Shown piece after piece: positions 1-8,742 of a DNA stretch of 64,000 nucleotides. Source of the stretch: Fulvivirga ulvae (lineage in GTDB: Bacteria > Bacteroidota > Bacteroidia > Cytophagales > Cyclobacteriaceae); contig NZ_CP089981.1 of NCBI RefSeq assembly GCF_021389975.1, forward strand, positions 5,605,501-5,669,500, in the 5' to 3' direction. The translations under genes were made by a program, and so were the position numbers. A model generated the notes under the pieces. That model was given only the letters and a program-made list of their open reading frames with translations. It did no database searches and was not told the origin of the DNA. Position 1 is the stretch's first letter, and the number at the start of each line of letters is the position of its first letter.

Positions 1-627
1 CGGCTTTTTACGGTCAGACTTATAATGAAGTGTTACTTTTTCAAAAGACTCCATCTGGCTCCACTTGTCAAGGACGATGTCATCTACAATTCGTATATCG
101 CCACTTTCAATGTGCGGCCTCAGCACTTGCATCTGTCCTTCCCTGAAGAGGATAGCGTTATTATCAGATATAGGTCCGTTTATCAGCAAATAATCTCCCC
201 GGGGTACCTTTGATAACATATACTGTGCCTGGAGCTTGCCTACTTTAAGATTGTCGTATGATAAGTATACCGCCAGCTCATTGCTCAGAATAAGCCGGTC
301 ATAAGATATTACCGGAACTCCTGCATATTTGGCGATTCTTACTATCGAGGCGGCTTTTCCTGCATCCAAAGGTACAATCACAAGCACCTCCGCTCCTGCT
401 TCTATAAGTTCTCCCGCCTGCTCTAGCTGTTCATCCGGATCATATGCTATTTTGACTGCACAGGTTATACCCAAACCGCTCAACCTGTCGACAAACAATT
501 TCTGGTCAAGATACCACCTGGAGCTAACATAGCTTCCTAACAGAAGACCAACCTTCTGTGCAGTGCCTGAAACTCCTATAAGACTAAAATACAGAACAAA
601 CAGCCACTTGAAAGATGAGATATTCAT
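1..627 (-). CDS. XylF-like periplasmic sugar-binding sensor protein (3' part lies outside the window)
   Basis: An open frame runs from an ATG at 627 down to base 1 without a stop, giving 209 residues of a longer protein. It begins with a hydrophobic signal segment ending at about residue 25 (GTAQ), then reads as the N-terminal lobe of a type 1 periplasmic binding protein. The stretch VLVIVPLDAGKAA, followed after 11 residues by GVPVISYDRLI, matches the D-xylose-binding protein XylF family. In Bacteroidota such domains often sit at the front of hybrid two-component sensors, so a kinase or regulator domain may follow outside the window; that is inference. It is last in a minus-strand run with a kinase and two STAS-like genes, 51 bp after the previous stop. 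The alternative is a plain ABC-transporter binding protein. Confidence 0.75.
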   Translation of the reverse strand, partial: MNISSFKWLFVLYFSLIGVSGTAQKVGLLLGSYVSSRWYLDQKLFVDRLSGLGITCAVKIAYDPDEQLEQAGELIEAGAEVLVIVPLDAGKAASIVRIAKYAGVPVISYDRLILSNELAVYLSYDNLKVGKLQAQYMLSKVPRGDYLLINGPISDNNAILFREGQMQVLRPHIESGDIRIVDDIVLDKWSQMESFEKVTLHYKSDRKKP

Positions 628-678
628 AATTAAGCCAACTTATAACAATACTTCTAATCGACCAGGTGCGCTTTTGAC

Positions 679-1053
679 CTATTCATTTTTTAACCATTTT
701 ATAGCTTCAACTTTATTGGTAAACAGTCGTGTCGGTTTTAGGGGTTTATTAGCTCCAAGGAAAAAATTTCCAATTATCCTGCTTATCGGGCTGGTAATTA
801 TTAAAGCACACTTTGTGAAGATTCTAGCATGCTCAGCCCCGGAAAAGTGTTTTCTGCAGTCTTGAGTCATTTTTACCACATTGGTCAGATCACATAACAT
901 AGGTACCGGATTACCACTAATAAGTTCCGTCCCAATCCTGGTACTTGTTTTGCCATCCTCCAAAGTCATGATCGTGTTAGGTGAGCACTCTATACATAGT
1001 ATACCGTCTGTATTAAGCACATACTTTATCTTATCTGTTTCGCGCTGCATCAT
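679..1053 (-). CDS. STAS/SpoIIAA-like small protein (DUF7793-like), copy A
   Basis: A 124-residue soluble protein, about 70% identical over its full length to the gene just upstream (1082-1456), so the pair is a tandem duplication. The most conserved block is residues 52-75 (start LCDLTNVVKM, then CRKHFSGA), followed by KCALI, IIGNFFLG, NKPLKPT and a KWL end. Alternating short strands and helices with a central L-C-D-L-T strand resemble the SpoIIAA-like/STAS fold and the Bacteroidota DUF7793 family; that assignment is from memory. No membrane segment or signal peptide is seen. It lies 28 bp after copy B and 51 bp before the XylF-like sensor, so it is probably cotranscribed with the upstream histidine kinase. 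Function is unknown; a partner-switching or signalling role is inference. Confidence 0.8.
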   Translation of the reverse strand: MMQRETDKIKYVLNTDGILCIECSPNTIMTLEDGKTSTRIGTELISGNPVPMLCDLTNVVKMTQDCRKHFSGAEHARIFTKCALIITSPISRIIGNFFLGANKPLKPTRLFTNKVEAIKWLKNE

Positions 1054-1081
1054 TGCTTTAGAGGTTAATTCTACAAATTCT

Positions 1082-1456
1082 TCATACCTGTTTAAGCCAC
1101 TTTACCCCTTCTTCTTTATTGGTAAATAACTTTGTTGGCTTTAACGGCTTGTTCAGGCCAAGAAAGAAATTACCTATTATTTTGCTCACCGGATTAGTAA
1201 CTATTAAAGCGCACTTGCTAAAAGTTTCAGCGTGCTGCGCTCCTGAAAAGTGCTTCCTGCAGTCCTGGGTCATCTTAACCACGTTTGTCAAATCACAAAG
1301 TAAAGGTAGAGGTGCGTAATTCACCATTTCTGCGGATATCCTTGTACTCTCCCTGCCATCTTCCAGGGTCATTATTGTATTTGGAAAGCATTCGGTCTGA
1401 AGAATATTATCATCTCTCAGGGTAAATTTGATCTTTTCCGTTTCGCGATATTCCAT
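1082..1456 (-). CDS. STAS/SpoIIAA-like small protein (DUF7793-like), copy B
   Basis: A 124-residue paralogue of the gene at 679-1053, with the same length and conserved core. The copies differ mostly in the N-terminal 25 residues and at residues 41-51, which could set partner specificity. It starts 29 bp after the stop of the soluble histidine kinase (1486-2355) and ends 28 bp before copy A, so the three genes look like one operon. No catalytic motif, metal site or membrane segment is visible. A Ser/Thr corresponding to the SpoIIAA phosphorylation site cannot be assigned by eye. The fold assignment is tentative; that it is a real gene is supported by the strong protein-level conservation with its neighbour. 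Confidence 0.8.
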   Translation of the reverse strand: MEYRETEKIKFTLRDDNILQTECFPNTIMTLEDGRESTRISAEMVNYAPLPLLCDLTNVVKMTQDCRKHFSGAQHAETFSKCALIVTNPVSKIIGNFFLGLNKPLKPTKLFTNKEEGVKWLKQV

Positions 1457-1485
1457 AATGACTATGTAAAACAGTTCTATATTAT

Positions 1486-2355
1486 CTACACATTCCCGCT
1501 ATCTTTAGGCAAGGTAAAATGGAAAGAGGATCCTTTTCCCAGCTCCGACTCCACCCATATACGACCACCACCGGTTTCTACTATGCGCTTAACAGTAGCC
1601 AGGCCAATGCCCACACTGTCTGCCTTATATGAAGGTTCTATCTTGTTAAACAACTCAAATATTTTGTCATGATATTGCGATTCTATACCCGGACCATTGT
1701 CCTTAAAAGTTAGCTGATAATGAGTACCAAGATCTTTAGACGAAATTCTGATCTCACATTTCGTCTTGTCGGAATACTTTATTGCGTTATCCAATAAATT
1801 TCTAATGATCTGGACGCTGGCTGTTTTGTTATAAAAGATTTGTGGCAATTTACCTTCCACCACTACTTCAGCCCTGCCTGAGACATCGTCTAAATCCATC
1901 ACTTCCCGAAGCAGTTCATTAATATCAATTTGCTCTTTTATCACTTCTCTGGCATGTACTACCGAATAGGCCAGAATGCCTTCTACCAAGCTCTTCATTT
2001 TCTCATTCATCAGTTTGAGTTTGCTGATGCAGGTTTCGACATCGCTGTTCTTTGAGGGCTTTAATGCCAGCTCCAAAAGCATAAGCAGGCCTGACTGGTT
2101 ATTTAGCGGGGATTTGAGATCGTGAGCTGTTGTATGAGCAAACTGCTCAAGCCTGTCATTGAGTTCGTCGAGACTTGCTCTCGCTACTACCTGGGCATTC
2201 AGCTCCTCACTGAGCATGTTTAACCCAAGCGCTATGGCATCGATCATGTCATTGCGATCGCTTATCTCCAAAACCTTGGAAAAATCAAGGGAAGCCATGC
2301 TTCCTATCATATCCAGAATATCGTTTAATCTCTTTTCGTTATCCTGATCACCCAT
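1486..2355 (-). CDS. soluble sensor histidine kinase (HisKA + HATPase_c)
   Basis: A 289-residue kinase with no membrane segment. Residues 1-65 form a helical N-terminal region with no recognised sensor. The dimerisation/phosphoacceptor box is at 74-85, with His78 in HTTAHDLKSP. The ATP-binding domain follows, with N-box RNLLDNAIKYS, G1 box DNGPGIE and G2 box GIGLATVKRIVE. All catalytic boxes are present, so it should autophosphorylate. No response regulator is adjacent. It is the first gene of a minus-strand run with two STAS-like proteins and a XylF-like sensor, suggesting it takes its input from a partner protein rather than its own sensor domain (inference). Confidence 0.93.
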   Translation of the reverse strand: MGDQDNEKRLNDILDMIGSMASLDFSKVLEISDRNDMIDAIALGLNMLSEELNAQVVARASLDELNDRLEQFAHTTAHDLKSPLNNQSGLLMLLELALKPSKNSDVETCISKLKLMNEKMKSLVEGILAYSVVHAREVIKEQIDINELLREVMDLDDVSGRAEVVVEGKLPQIFYNKTASVQIIRNLLDNAIKYSDKTKCEIRISSKDLGTHYQLTFKDNGPGIESQYHDKIFELFNKIEPSYKADSVGIGLATVKRIVETGGGRIWVESELGKGSSFHFTLPKDSGNV

Positions 2356-2516
2356 AGCACAAAGCTTTAAGGCTATATCTAAAGTAGCTCTAATGTAATA
2401 TAGAAAAAGTTACACTAATAAACACTTTAAATATGCCTTATCTCATAGCATAAAACGGTAAGATCAGGAAGGTGCAAGATTAAAAATATGCAGCCCTGTC
2501 AACTTAGAGCGCAACG

Positions 2517-2873
2517 TTATTTCACATTAATGCGTCGGACATGTTTTTCAACAAGACTGTCAAGTTCCTGCTTGCTGAAACCAAGTTTTTCACCCACCGT
2601 TTTGATCAGTTTATGTTCTGCCGGAGCAAAATCACCATCCACGAGGGCTAATTTGATCATATCTTCCAACTGTTTCTCTTTTTCAACCTGGTTTTGGGGA
2701 ATCAGGTAGAGATATTCATGTGCCCGATCAAGCATAATGTTGAGCCTGTCAAGCGGAATACCTCTTTCAAAAGCAATTTTAGAAAGTGTTACTCTTTCAA
2801 TGTCTTCAATTTTACCATCAACCGCTGCGAGTGAAACAAGGTTACGAAAATGTTCTAAATCAATATCTAACAT
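2517..2873 (-). CDS. TerB-like small protein
   Basis: A 118-residue all-helical soluble protein. Two acidic turns, AAVDGKIEDIE near residue 18 and ALVDGDFAPAE near residue 76, are the repeated D-G motifs typical of TerB-like (tellurite resistance/DjlA N-terminal) domains. These motifs sit about 58 residues apart, as expected for the two halves of that fold. The protein is a stand-alone domain with no other fused module. It lies 161 bp upstream of the kinase at 1486-2355 on the same strand and is divergent from the kinase at 3108. Members of this fold bind metals or other proteins. A role in tellurite resistance should not be assumed, because no other ter genes are present. Confidence 0.75.
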   Translation of the reverse strand: MLDIDLEHFRNLVSLAAVDGKIEDIERVTLSKIAFERGIPLDRLNIMLDRAHEYLYLIPQNQVEKEKQLEDMIKLALVDGDFAPAEHKLIKTVGEKLGFSKQELDSLVEKHVRRINVK

Positions 2874-3107
2874 ATATGTGGCCTATAAAACAAAATTAAA
2901 AAGTCCTGAACTTTTAATATAACAGATAAATTCGAATTTTGATAAAAATTTAAGTCAATTTAAAAAGAAACCCCTCTTTACCTGCCCTTCATTGTATTTA
3001 CTACAAGTACCTAACCTGGAAAAGAGGCACTGTTTTTACAATCAACATGTATTTTGCTCTTGAGCATTAGCAAATAAAAAGTTATATTGTATAGTTATGA
3101 CAGGCTA

Positions 3108-4733
3108 ATGCTTACCCCTTCACTATATTATTCGTTTGTACAAATATCTAAATGCTTGGCTTATACCATCATAGGCGTAGCCATAGCTGTATTGCTCGGC
3201 TGGCGGCTGGATGTAGACATTCTGAAGCGAATTATCCCCGGTCTCGTAGCCATGAATCCGCTTACGGCTGTCTGTTTTATCATGGCTGCAATATCGTTAC
3301 TACTTTTCTCTCGCAAAAACCTGCCGATCACATGGCCCAGGGCTATTTCCCTCGCCATTACAGCCATTTGCATGATTAAGGTCGCTGGTATGGCCTCCGG
3401 AGTTGAGAGCAATATAGATACGATACTGTTTCACGAAAGGCTCCAGCTTGACGTGGTAGTTGGCAACACCAATAGCATGGCTCCTAATACTGCTTTATGC
3501 TTTATAATTATAAGCCTGGCCTTATTTTATTTACCTCATGAAACCAATACTGGTAAAAGGGTATCGGAGTTTATGGCAATAGCTGTTTTGTTGCTTTCTC
3601 TATTGTCGGTAATAGGCTACATCTACAACGTGAGTTTTTATTATCGTGTCCTCGCATTTATTCCAATGGCGCTGCATACGGCAATTTGCTTTCTTGCCCT
3701 TGCCATAGGAGTATTATTCCTTGCCCCTGACAAGGGCATGATGAGTGAATTAACTACACACCATGCCGGTGGAAAAATGGCGCGTCGGCTGTTATTACCT
3801 ATTTTCCTTGTGCCTGTATTTTTGGGTTGGGCATCACTTTTGGGCAATCGGGCCGCTTTTTTCGATTCAGAATTTGCCGCTGCCACTTTTACCATTGGTG
3901 TTATAATTCTTCTTGCATCCGTCACATGGCTGGCCGCAAAATCATTAAATAAGGCTGACAGGCTAAGAGACTTAAATGAAACAAAACTTGAAAATGCCAA
4001 TGAAGAGCTGAGGGTCCAGGCAGATCAACTTGAAGCCTTGAACAAGGAGCTGGAGTCTTTTTCATATTCTATCAGCCATGATCTCAGGGCTCCATTGAGG
4101 AGTATTGCTGGTTTCAGCAAAATACTGGAGGAGGATTATGAAAAGACATTGGATATAAATGGCAAAAAAATATTGAATACGATTTTAAGAAGCACTGAGA
4201 AAATGAATAAGCTGATCGACTGCCTGCTAAATTTCTCCAAGCTGGAAAGGGAAGCCATAGAAAAAACCAAAATAGACATGAAAGACCTGGCTCAAAGAAT
4301 GGTTGATGAGCTGGTTGGTTCCAGCGTAAATAATATCTCAATTGCCATAGATCAGTTACCGGCAGCCAACGCAGATAAGATCATGATGTCTCTGGTTTAT
4401 CAAAACCTCATATCCAATGCCGTAAAATATTCTTCTAAAAAAGATACCTCTGAAATACATATTGGCTCAAAAAGACTGAATGGAGAGGTGGTATATTTTG
4501 TTAAGGATAATGGAGTTGGTTTTGACATGGACTACCATGACAAACTCTTTGGGGTTTTTCAAAGACTGCATAACGACAGTGAATTTGAAGGGACGGGGAT
4601 TGGACTGGCTACGGTAAGCAGGATAGTACAAAGGCACGGAGGGCGTGTATGGGCTGAAGGTAAGATTGATGAGGGTTCGGTTTTTTATTTTACGCTAGGC
4701 AGCCAGACCGACCGTACAGAGTTCTGCTGTTAA
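3108..4733 (+). CDS. membrane-bound sensor histidine kinase with a multi-helix N-terminal domain
   Basis: The first ATG in frame is at 3108, preceded by a possible TTG at 3087; the ATG gives 541 residues. The N-terminal 290 residues contain about eight hydrophobic helices with a polar loop near residue 105, a MASE-like integral membrane sensor region not assigned further. A coiled-coil linker (NEELRVQADQLEALNKELES) leads into HisKA with the H-box SYSISHDLRAPLRS. HATPase_c follows, with NLISNAVKYS, DNGVGFD and GTGIGLATVSRIV. All kinase boxes are intact. The kinase region resembles the phytochrome-type group. No response regulator is next to it; the closest downstream gene is a methyltransferase 178 bp away. 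The ligand is unknown. Confidence 0.9.
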   Translation: MLTPSLYYSFVQISKCLAYTIIGVAIAVLLGWRLDVDILKRIIPGLVAMNPLTAVCFIMAAISLLLFSRKNLPITWPRAISLAITAICMIKVAGMASGVESNIDTILFHERLQLDVVVGNTNSMAPNTALCFIIISLALFYLPHETNTGKRVSEFMAIAVLLLSLLSVIGYIYNVSFYYRVLAFIPMALHTAICFLALAIGVLFLAPDKGMMSELTTHHAGGKMARRLLLPIFLVPVFLGWASLLGNRAAFFDSEFAAATFTIGVIILLASVTWLAAKSLNKADRLRDLNETKLENANEELRVQADQLEALNKELESFSYSISHDLRAPLRSIAGFSKILEEDYEKTLDINGKKILNTILRSTEKMNKLIDCLLNFSKLEREAIEKTKIDMKDLAQRMVDELVGSSVNNISIAIDQLPAANADKIMMSLVYQNLISNAVKYSSKKDTSEIHIGSKRLNGEVVYFVKDNGVGFDMDYHDKLFGVFQRLHNDSEFEGTGIGLATVSRIVQRHGGRVWAEGKIDEGSVFYFTLGSQTDRTEFCC

Positions 4734-4911
4734 TCCCTTATCTTTGAAAATAATTTAGCAAGCCATTTTAGGCAATACTTCCTTTATAAACATTTCTGAT
4801 CCCTGTGATCCTTCCCTTTCACAAATCATCGATCAAGTAAAGGCCGGTCTTTCATGTATAAATCAAACCAAAGCTCATGGGTTAGTTGGGCATAATTACA
4901 AAAATCTACAA

Positions 4912-5862
4912 ATGGGTAAATACAATAGCGCAGCACATCAAAAAAGTATTGAAAAGCAACACTCCGAATCGGTATTGACAGAGGAGCGGGAATACTGGTG
5001 GAACGAAGACTACCTGGAGCTTTTGTCTAAAAGACTAAGTTTTGATCGGTGCCGCAAGGTTGCTGATATTGGCTGCGGAATAGGCACGATGTCATTTACA
5101 CTGTCAAAATTCTTCCCGGAAACTACGGTTATTAAAGGAATGGATTTTGAGAAGGGCCACATAAAGAAGGCTCGTCAAAAGAGTAAAAAGAAAAGCCGGG
5201 AGCATGGAAATGAATTCCACTTTGTGGAGGGCGATGCCATGGACATTCCTTTTGAAACTGATGAAATGGATCTTACCTTTTGCCAGACGTTGCTTATACA
5301 TGTCGACCAGCCGAAACATGTGATTGAAGAAATGAAAAGGATAACCAGAGATGACGGCTGGATCGTGGCCATTGAGCCCAACAACCTTGTTCACTCCCTC
5401 ATGTTTGATAATTATGCCCAGACACATTTTGACATTGATGATATGCTGAAGATCATAGAGGTACGGCTAAGGTGTGAAAAGGGAAAAAGAAAACTCGGCC
5501 TGGGTTTCAATTCCCTTGGAGATGCTCTGCCTGACCTGTTTACGCAACTTGGTCTGGAAGATATTCAGGTTTGGATATCTGACAAAGCACTTTCCTGTAT
5601 TCCTCCGTATGATACCCGTGAAAAAAGGGTAAGGGTAGCCCAGTTAATAGACTGGCTGGAAACCGGTGGTGGCGGAGGCTTCAACTATGACCGTGATCTA
5701 TGGTACTTTAAAGCCGGAGGCGGAAAGAAGGCAGACTTTGATATATACTGGAACTATGTAATGATGTATAAAGAAAAGCTTTTGAAGCAACTTATAGAAC
5801 AAAAATATATATCCGCAGGCGGAAGCTTAATGTATGTAGTAGCCGGCAGAGTGGTTAAATAA
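4912..5862 (+). CDS. class I SAM-dependent methyltransferase
   Basis: A 316-residue soluble protein. Motif I of class I methyltransferases is VADIGCGIG (residues 50-58). An acidic residue follows strand 2 (GMDFEKGH), then VEGDAMDIPF for the adenine-contacting loop and DLTFCQTLLIHVDQP for strand 4 (methyltransf_11/25 type). The C-terminal 140 residues are an extension carrying a GGGGGF turn and LWYFKAGGGKK, and probably form the substrate-binding part. The substrate cannot be deduced. The gene stands alone between a kinase gene and a convergent PAS-protein gene 14 bp away. The start is the ATG 11 bases after an in-frame-free AT-rich leader; no clear Shine-Dalgarno is seen, which is normal for Bacteroidota. 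Confidence 0.88.
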   Translation: MGKYNSAAHQKSIEKQHSESVLTEEREYWWNEDYLELLSKRLSFDRCRKVADIGCGIGTMSFTLSKFFPETTVIKGMDFEKGHIKKARQKSKKKSREHGNEFHFVEGDAMDIPFETDEMDLTFCQTLLIHVDQPKHVIEEMKRITRDDGWIVAIEPNNLVHSLMFDNYAQTHFDIDDMLKIIEVRLRCEKGKRKLGLGFNSLGDALPDLFTQLGLEDIQVWISDKALSCIPPYDTREKRVRVAQLIDWLETGGGGGFNYDRDLWYFKAGGGKKADFDIYWNYVMMYKEKLLKQLIEQKYISAGGSLMYVVAGRVVK

Positions 5863-5876
5863 CGGCACGCTTGAGG

Positions 5877-6275
5877 TCAGGGCCTGTTTGCCTCTGCTCC
5901 CCTGATCCTGTTCTTAAGGTTTGGTAATTCTTCCAGAGGAGCTACCGTTGACAACAGCCCGTCAAGGTTCTTTGAAAATTTGGTGGTGATCAGACTCAGT
6001 TTATATTCGGCATCCCTTTCGTACCAAACCTTTTGCAGGTCATACTGAATGTCAAATGAGTTCTGTAAATTGTAAAATTGATGCATCTGCGACCTGGCCA
6101 CATGTAAGGTATCAGGATGATAATAATTAGTTATGGAGATGGATGTACGACTCGCCTGATCCGGCTCCAAATTGAGCCATTGGTACCCTATCGAGTTAAT
6201 ATACCTGATAGTCAAATCAGAATTTATCACATAAAATATGGTTGGTATCACCTCTCCTACCTGCTCCAGTGTCAT
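5877..6275 (-). CDS. small stand-alone PAS-domain-like protein
   Basis: A 132-residue protein if started at the ATG at 6275, which has a purine-rich GGAAGAGG stretch just upstream. A TTG at 6371 would add 32 residues without adding a domain. The body reads as a single PAS fold: VIPTIFYVINSDLTIRYIN resembles the start of PAS domains in Bacteroidota sensors. A YHPDTLH turn and a C-terminal strand region (EYKLSLITTKFS) follow. No kinase or DNA-binding output is present. It is convergent with the methyltransferase gene (14 bp gap). It may be a soluble sensor or a remnant of a larger PAS kinase, and ligand and partner are unknown. Confidence 0.6.
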   Translation of the reverse strand: MTLEQVGEVIPTIFYVINSDLTIRYINSIGYQWLNLEPDQASRTSISITNYYHPDTLHVARSQMHQFYNLQNSFDIQYDLQKVWYERDAEYKLSLITTKFSKNLDGLLSTVAPLEELPNLKNRIRGAEANRP

Positions 6276-6649
6276 TTCCTCTTCCAATATCCAGCGATCT
6301 ATTAAGAGCAGATTGACTTTGTCAGTTGTCAATTTTTTTTGCACAATATACAGATTGATTAGTACTTGCAAAAATATTAATAATTTATTAAATCATATAA
6401 CTAACTATCTAAAATATATTACATATTTGATTGCGATAATTAAAAAATTACTTATGTCTTATAAGCGCATACGAGGTTATAAAAGTTTGAAATTGTAACT
6501 ATTTATAACTAAAACTTACATGTTGGAATATAATATTTATGATCCCTGGAGTCTACAATCCATCAGGAGTTTAAGGTCGCAGCAATTTTACAATTGTGCA
6601 AATCAGGTACCTTAACAGCAGGTATAACTACGTAAGCGGCAGAACCCTT
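6276..6649. other. AT-rich intergenic region without a convincing gene
   Basis: About 370 bases lie between the PAS-protein start and the helicase stop. The stretch 6370-6540 is strongly AT-rich and probably holds the promoter of the PAS gene. Short frames here have no recognisable protein content. No clear terminator hairpin with a T-run was found for the helicase gene. Confidence 0.4.
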
Positions 6650-7762
6650 CTATCCCGCCTGATTAAATGAAATACTCAGTTCCTTCTCTATCTGTCTGAT
6701 CCGTTTTACTTCCTGGGGTTCAACAAAGCAAATGGACAAGCCCTTCTTTCCTGCACGTGCCGTTCTTCCACTGCGGTGCGTATAGTACTCTAACTGATCA
6801 GGCAACTGGTAATGGGCCACATAAGCAAGATTTGCCACATCTATACCCCTGGCAGAAATATCGGTAGCAATCAGTACGCGTACTTTGTGCTTGTGAAAAG
6901 CCCGCATTACTTTATCTCTCTCTTTCTGCATCAGGTCGCCATGAATAGCGTCTACATCAAGGTTTTTACTGATAAGCTGCTGTGCCAAAAGCTTAGCTGC
7001 AGCCTTGGTTTTGCAAAATATTATACCACGTTTTTCTCCCTGAACTTTTACGAAGTGGATCAGGGCATCAAGCTTTTGAGAAGCATCACATATCATATAC
7101 TGATGCTCAATAGAGGCATTGACAATTTCGTCTTTATCCACTTCAACTTTATAAGCATCAGGAGCCATATAAGTCTTGATGATCTGCTTGATCTCACCCG
7201 GCATGGTAGCAGAAAAAAGCCAGGTATTCCTTGTACCGCTGGTACGTTTGAGTATGTTGTCAAGCTCCTTTTTAAAGCCCATGCTTAGCATTTCATCGGC
7301 TTCATCTAATACTATAGTGGAAATGTGGCTCAGATCGATTGCCTTGCGATCCAGCAGGTCAACCAGTCTTCCCGGTGTTGCCACTACTATCTGCGTAGGA
7401 CGTCTCAAGGCTGCTATCTGGTTTTCGATACGTGCACCGCCATAAACAGCTTCGGTATATATTTTTTCAGAGTATTTGGTAAACTTGAATAATTGTTTTG
7501 CTATTTGCTGGCCAAGCTCCCTTGTGGGTGACAGTATCAGCGCCTGCACGTTTTTATTTTTCGGATCTACCCGGTGAAGTAAAGGCAGTCCAAAGGCTGC
7601 TGTCTTACCTGTACCCGTTTGAGCCTGACCTATAAAATCGCTGCCCTTACTCAAAAGAAAGGGAATAGCCCTTTCCTGAATTTCGGTTGGTTGAACAATG
7701 TTAACTTCCTTTAAAGCTTTCAGAAATTCTTCCGAAACGCCAAGTGATTTAAATGTTGCCAA
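6650..7762 (-). CDS. DEAD-box ATP-dependent RNA helicase
   Basis: A 370-residue helicase with the full motif set: Q motif PTEIQ (residues 25-29), motif I AQTGTGKT (47-54), Ia PTRELG, II DEAD (153-156), III SAT (184-186), the IIFCKTK strand and VI HRSGRTARAG. Both RecA-like domains are complete, but the usual C-terminal RNA-binding tail is missing, so this is a minimal CshA/RhlE-type core. It should unwind RNA duplexes in ribosome assembly, RNA decay or cold adaptation. The start is a TTG at 7762; an in-frame TAA about 30 bases upstream leaves no ATG alternative before motif I. It lies 81 bp downstream of the SDR gene on the same strand. Confidence 0.95.
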   Translation of the reverse strand: MATFKSLGVSEEFLKALKEVNIVQPTEIQERAIPFLLSKGSDFIGQAQTGTGKTAAFGLPLLHRVDPKNKNVQALILSPTRELGQQIAKQLFKFTKYSEKIYTEAVYGGARIENQIAALRRPTQIVVATPGRLVDLLDRKAIDLSHISTIVLDEADEMLSMGFKKELDNILKRTSGTRNTWLFSATMPGEIKQIIKTYMAPDAYKVEVDKDEIVNASIEHQYMICDASQKLDALIHFVKVQGEKRGIIFCKTKAAAKLLAQQLISKNLDVDAIHGDLMQKERDKVMRAFHKHKVRVLIATDISARGIDVANLAYVAHYQLPDQLEYYTHRSGRTARAGKKGLSICFVEPQEVKRIRQIEKELSISFNQAG

Positions 7763-7843
7763 AGTCTGGTACTTTAATGAAGTGCAAACTTAATCCAATT
7801 AATCTTAATAATGCTCAAAAGTACACTTTTCAAAACTGCCAGG

Positions 7844-8563
7844 TCAGCTACCGGGCGGTGTGGCAGGCCTCACTTCTATTTTACTGGGCAGCGTCCTGGG
7901 GTTAAGCCTGAGCATATCTACCACCATTTCCCCGATATCCTCGATCTGAATCTTCCATGCATCCTGATCTCCGGGCTCATGATTATTAAAATTTGTAGAA
8001 ACTGATCCCGGCATAATAGTACTCACTCTTATACCGTATTTACGGAGGTCAAGCATAACGGCCTGGGTGAAGCCTGTGAGCCCAAATTTACTGGCATTAT
8101 AAGCAGAACCACCGGCAAAAAAGTTTGTTCCAGCAAGACTTGATATGGTGATAATATATCCCTTGCTATCTTTCAAAGGAGCAATCGCTGCTTTTATGGT
8201 ATTAAATACACCCGTCAGATTAGTATCTATAGTTTCCTGCCATTGCTCGGGAGTAAGTTCTTCTATAGAACCGAAGTGCCCCAAACCGGCGTTGGCCACT
8301 ACTACGTCGAGCTTTCCCCATTTTTTTAGTACTTTTCCGACAGCCTCCTGCTGGGACCCGGCATTTCGAACGTCGGCTTCTATCGCCAATATTTCTCCTT
8401 TACCCGTGTTTTTAAGTGTTTCAGCCGCCTCATTTGCCGCTTGTTGCGAGCGACTGGTAATGGCAACATTCATACCATGCTTTAGCATTATCTCTGCTAT
8501 ACCAAAACCAATCCCCTTGCTTCCCCCGGTGATTAAAGCTGTTTTTCCTTCTATTTCAACCAT
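7844..8563 (-). CDS. short-chain dehydrogenase/reductase (SDR)
   Basis: A 239-residue classical SDR of normal family length. The nucleotide-binding motif is TGGSKGIG (residues 12-19), with NAG at 91-93. The catalytic residues are Ser141 with YNASK containing Tyr155 and Lys159. Residues SRS after strand 2 favour NADP(H) over NAD(H); this is inference. The substrate is unknown, as sequence alone does not separate ketoacyl reductases from other members. The gene is divergent from the IF-2-like gene at 8743, with a 179 bp intergenic region, and precedes the helicase gene on the same strand. Confidence 0.92.
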   Translation of the reverse strand: MVEIEGKTALITGGSKGIGFGIAEIMLKHGMNVAITSRSQQAANEAAETLKNTGKGEILAIEADVRNAGSQQEAVGKVLKKWGKLDVVVANAGLGHFGSIEELTPEQWQETIDTNLTGVFNTIKAAIAPLKDSKGYIITISSLAGTNFFAGGSAYNASKFGLTGFTQAVMLDLRKYGIRVSTIMPGSVSTNFNNHEPGDQDAWKIQIEDIGEMVVDMLRLNPRTLPSKIEVRPATPPGS

Positions 8564-8712
8564 ATTTTGTTTTGTTATTTAAAACCTATTCTGTTAACGG
8601 AATAAAAAACCCTTTGTTTGAAAGTCTGATTATACAACCATTGTAAAGGCAGTTGGTGGTGTTAATTCGGGCACTAAACTTGAATTTGACAGGTTAAATA
8701 ATAAAAGTTATA

Positions 8713-8720
8713 TATTTTTG
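8713..8720 (+). promoter_or_regulatory. candidate Bacteroidota -7 box (TAnnTTTG) for the 8743 gene
   Basis: The octamer TATTTTTG fits the TAnnTTTG consensus read by the Bacteroidota housekeeping sigma factor and lies 22 bp before the ATG at 8743. A TTTG at 8685-8688 could be the -33 box, but its 24-base spacing is longer than the usual 19-21. Assigned by eye only. Confidence 0.4.
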
Positions 8721-8742
8721 CACCCAAAATAAGTAATCAGCC

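Noticed and set aside
2517..2873. Tellurite resistance locus
   Set aside because: Only stand-alone TerB-like folds are present (here and at 21478); no TerC, TerD or TerZ genes are nearby.
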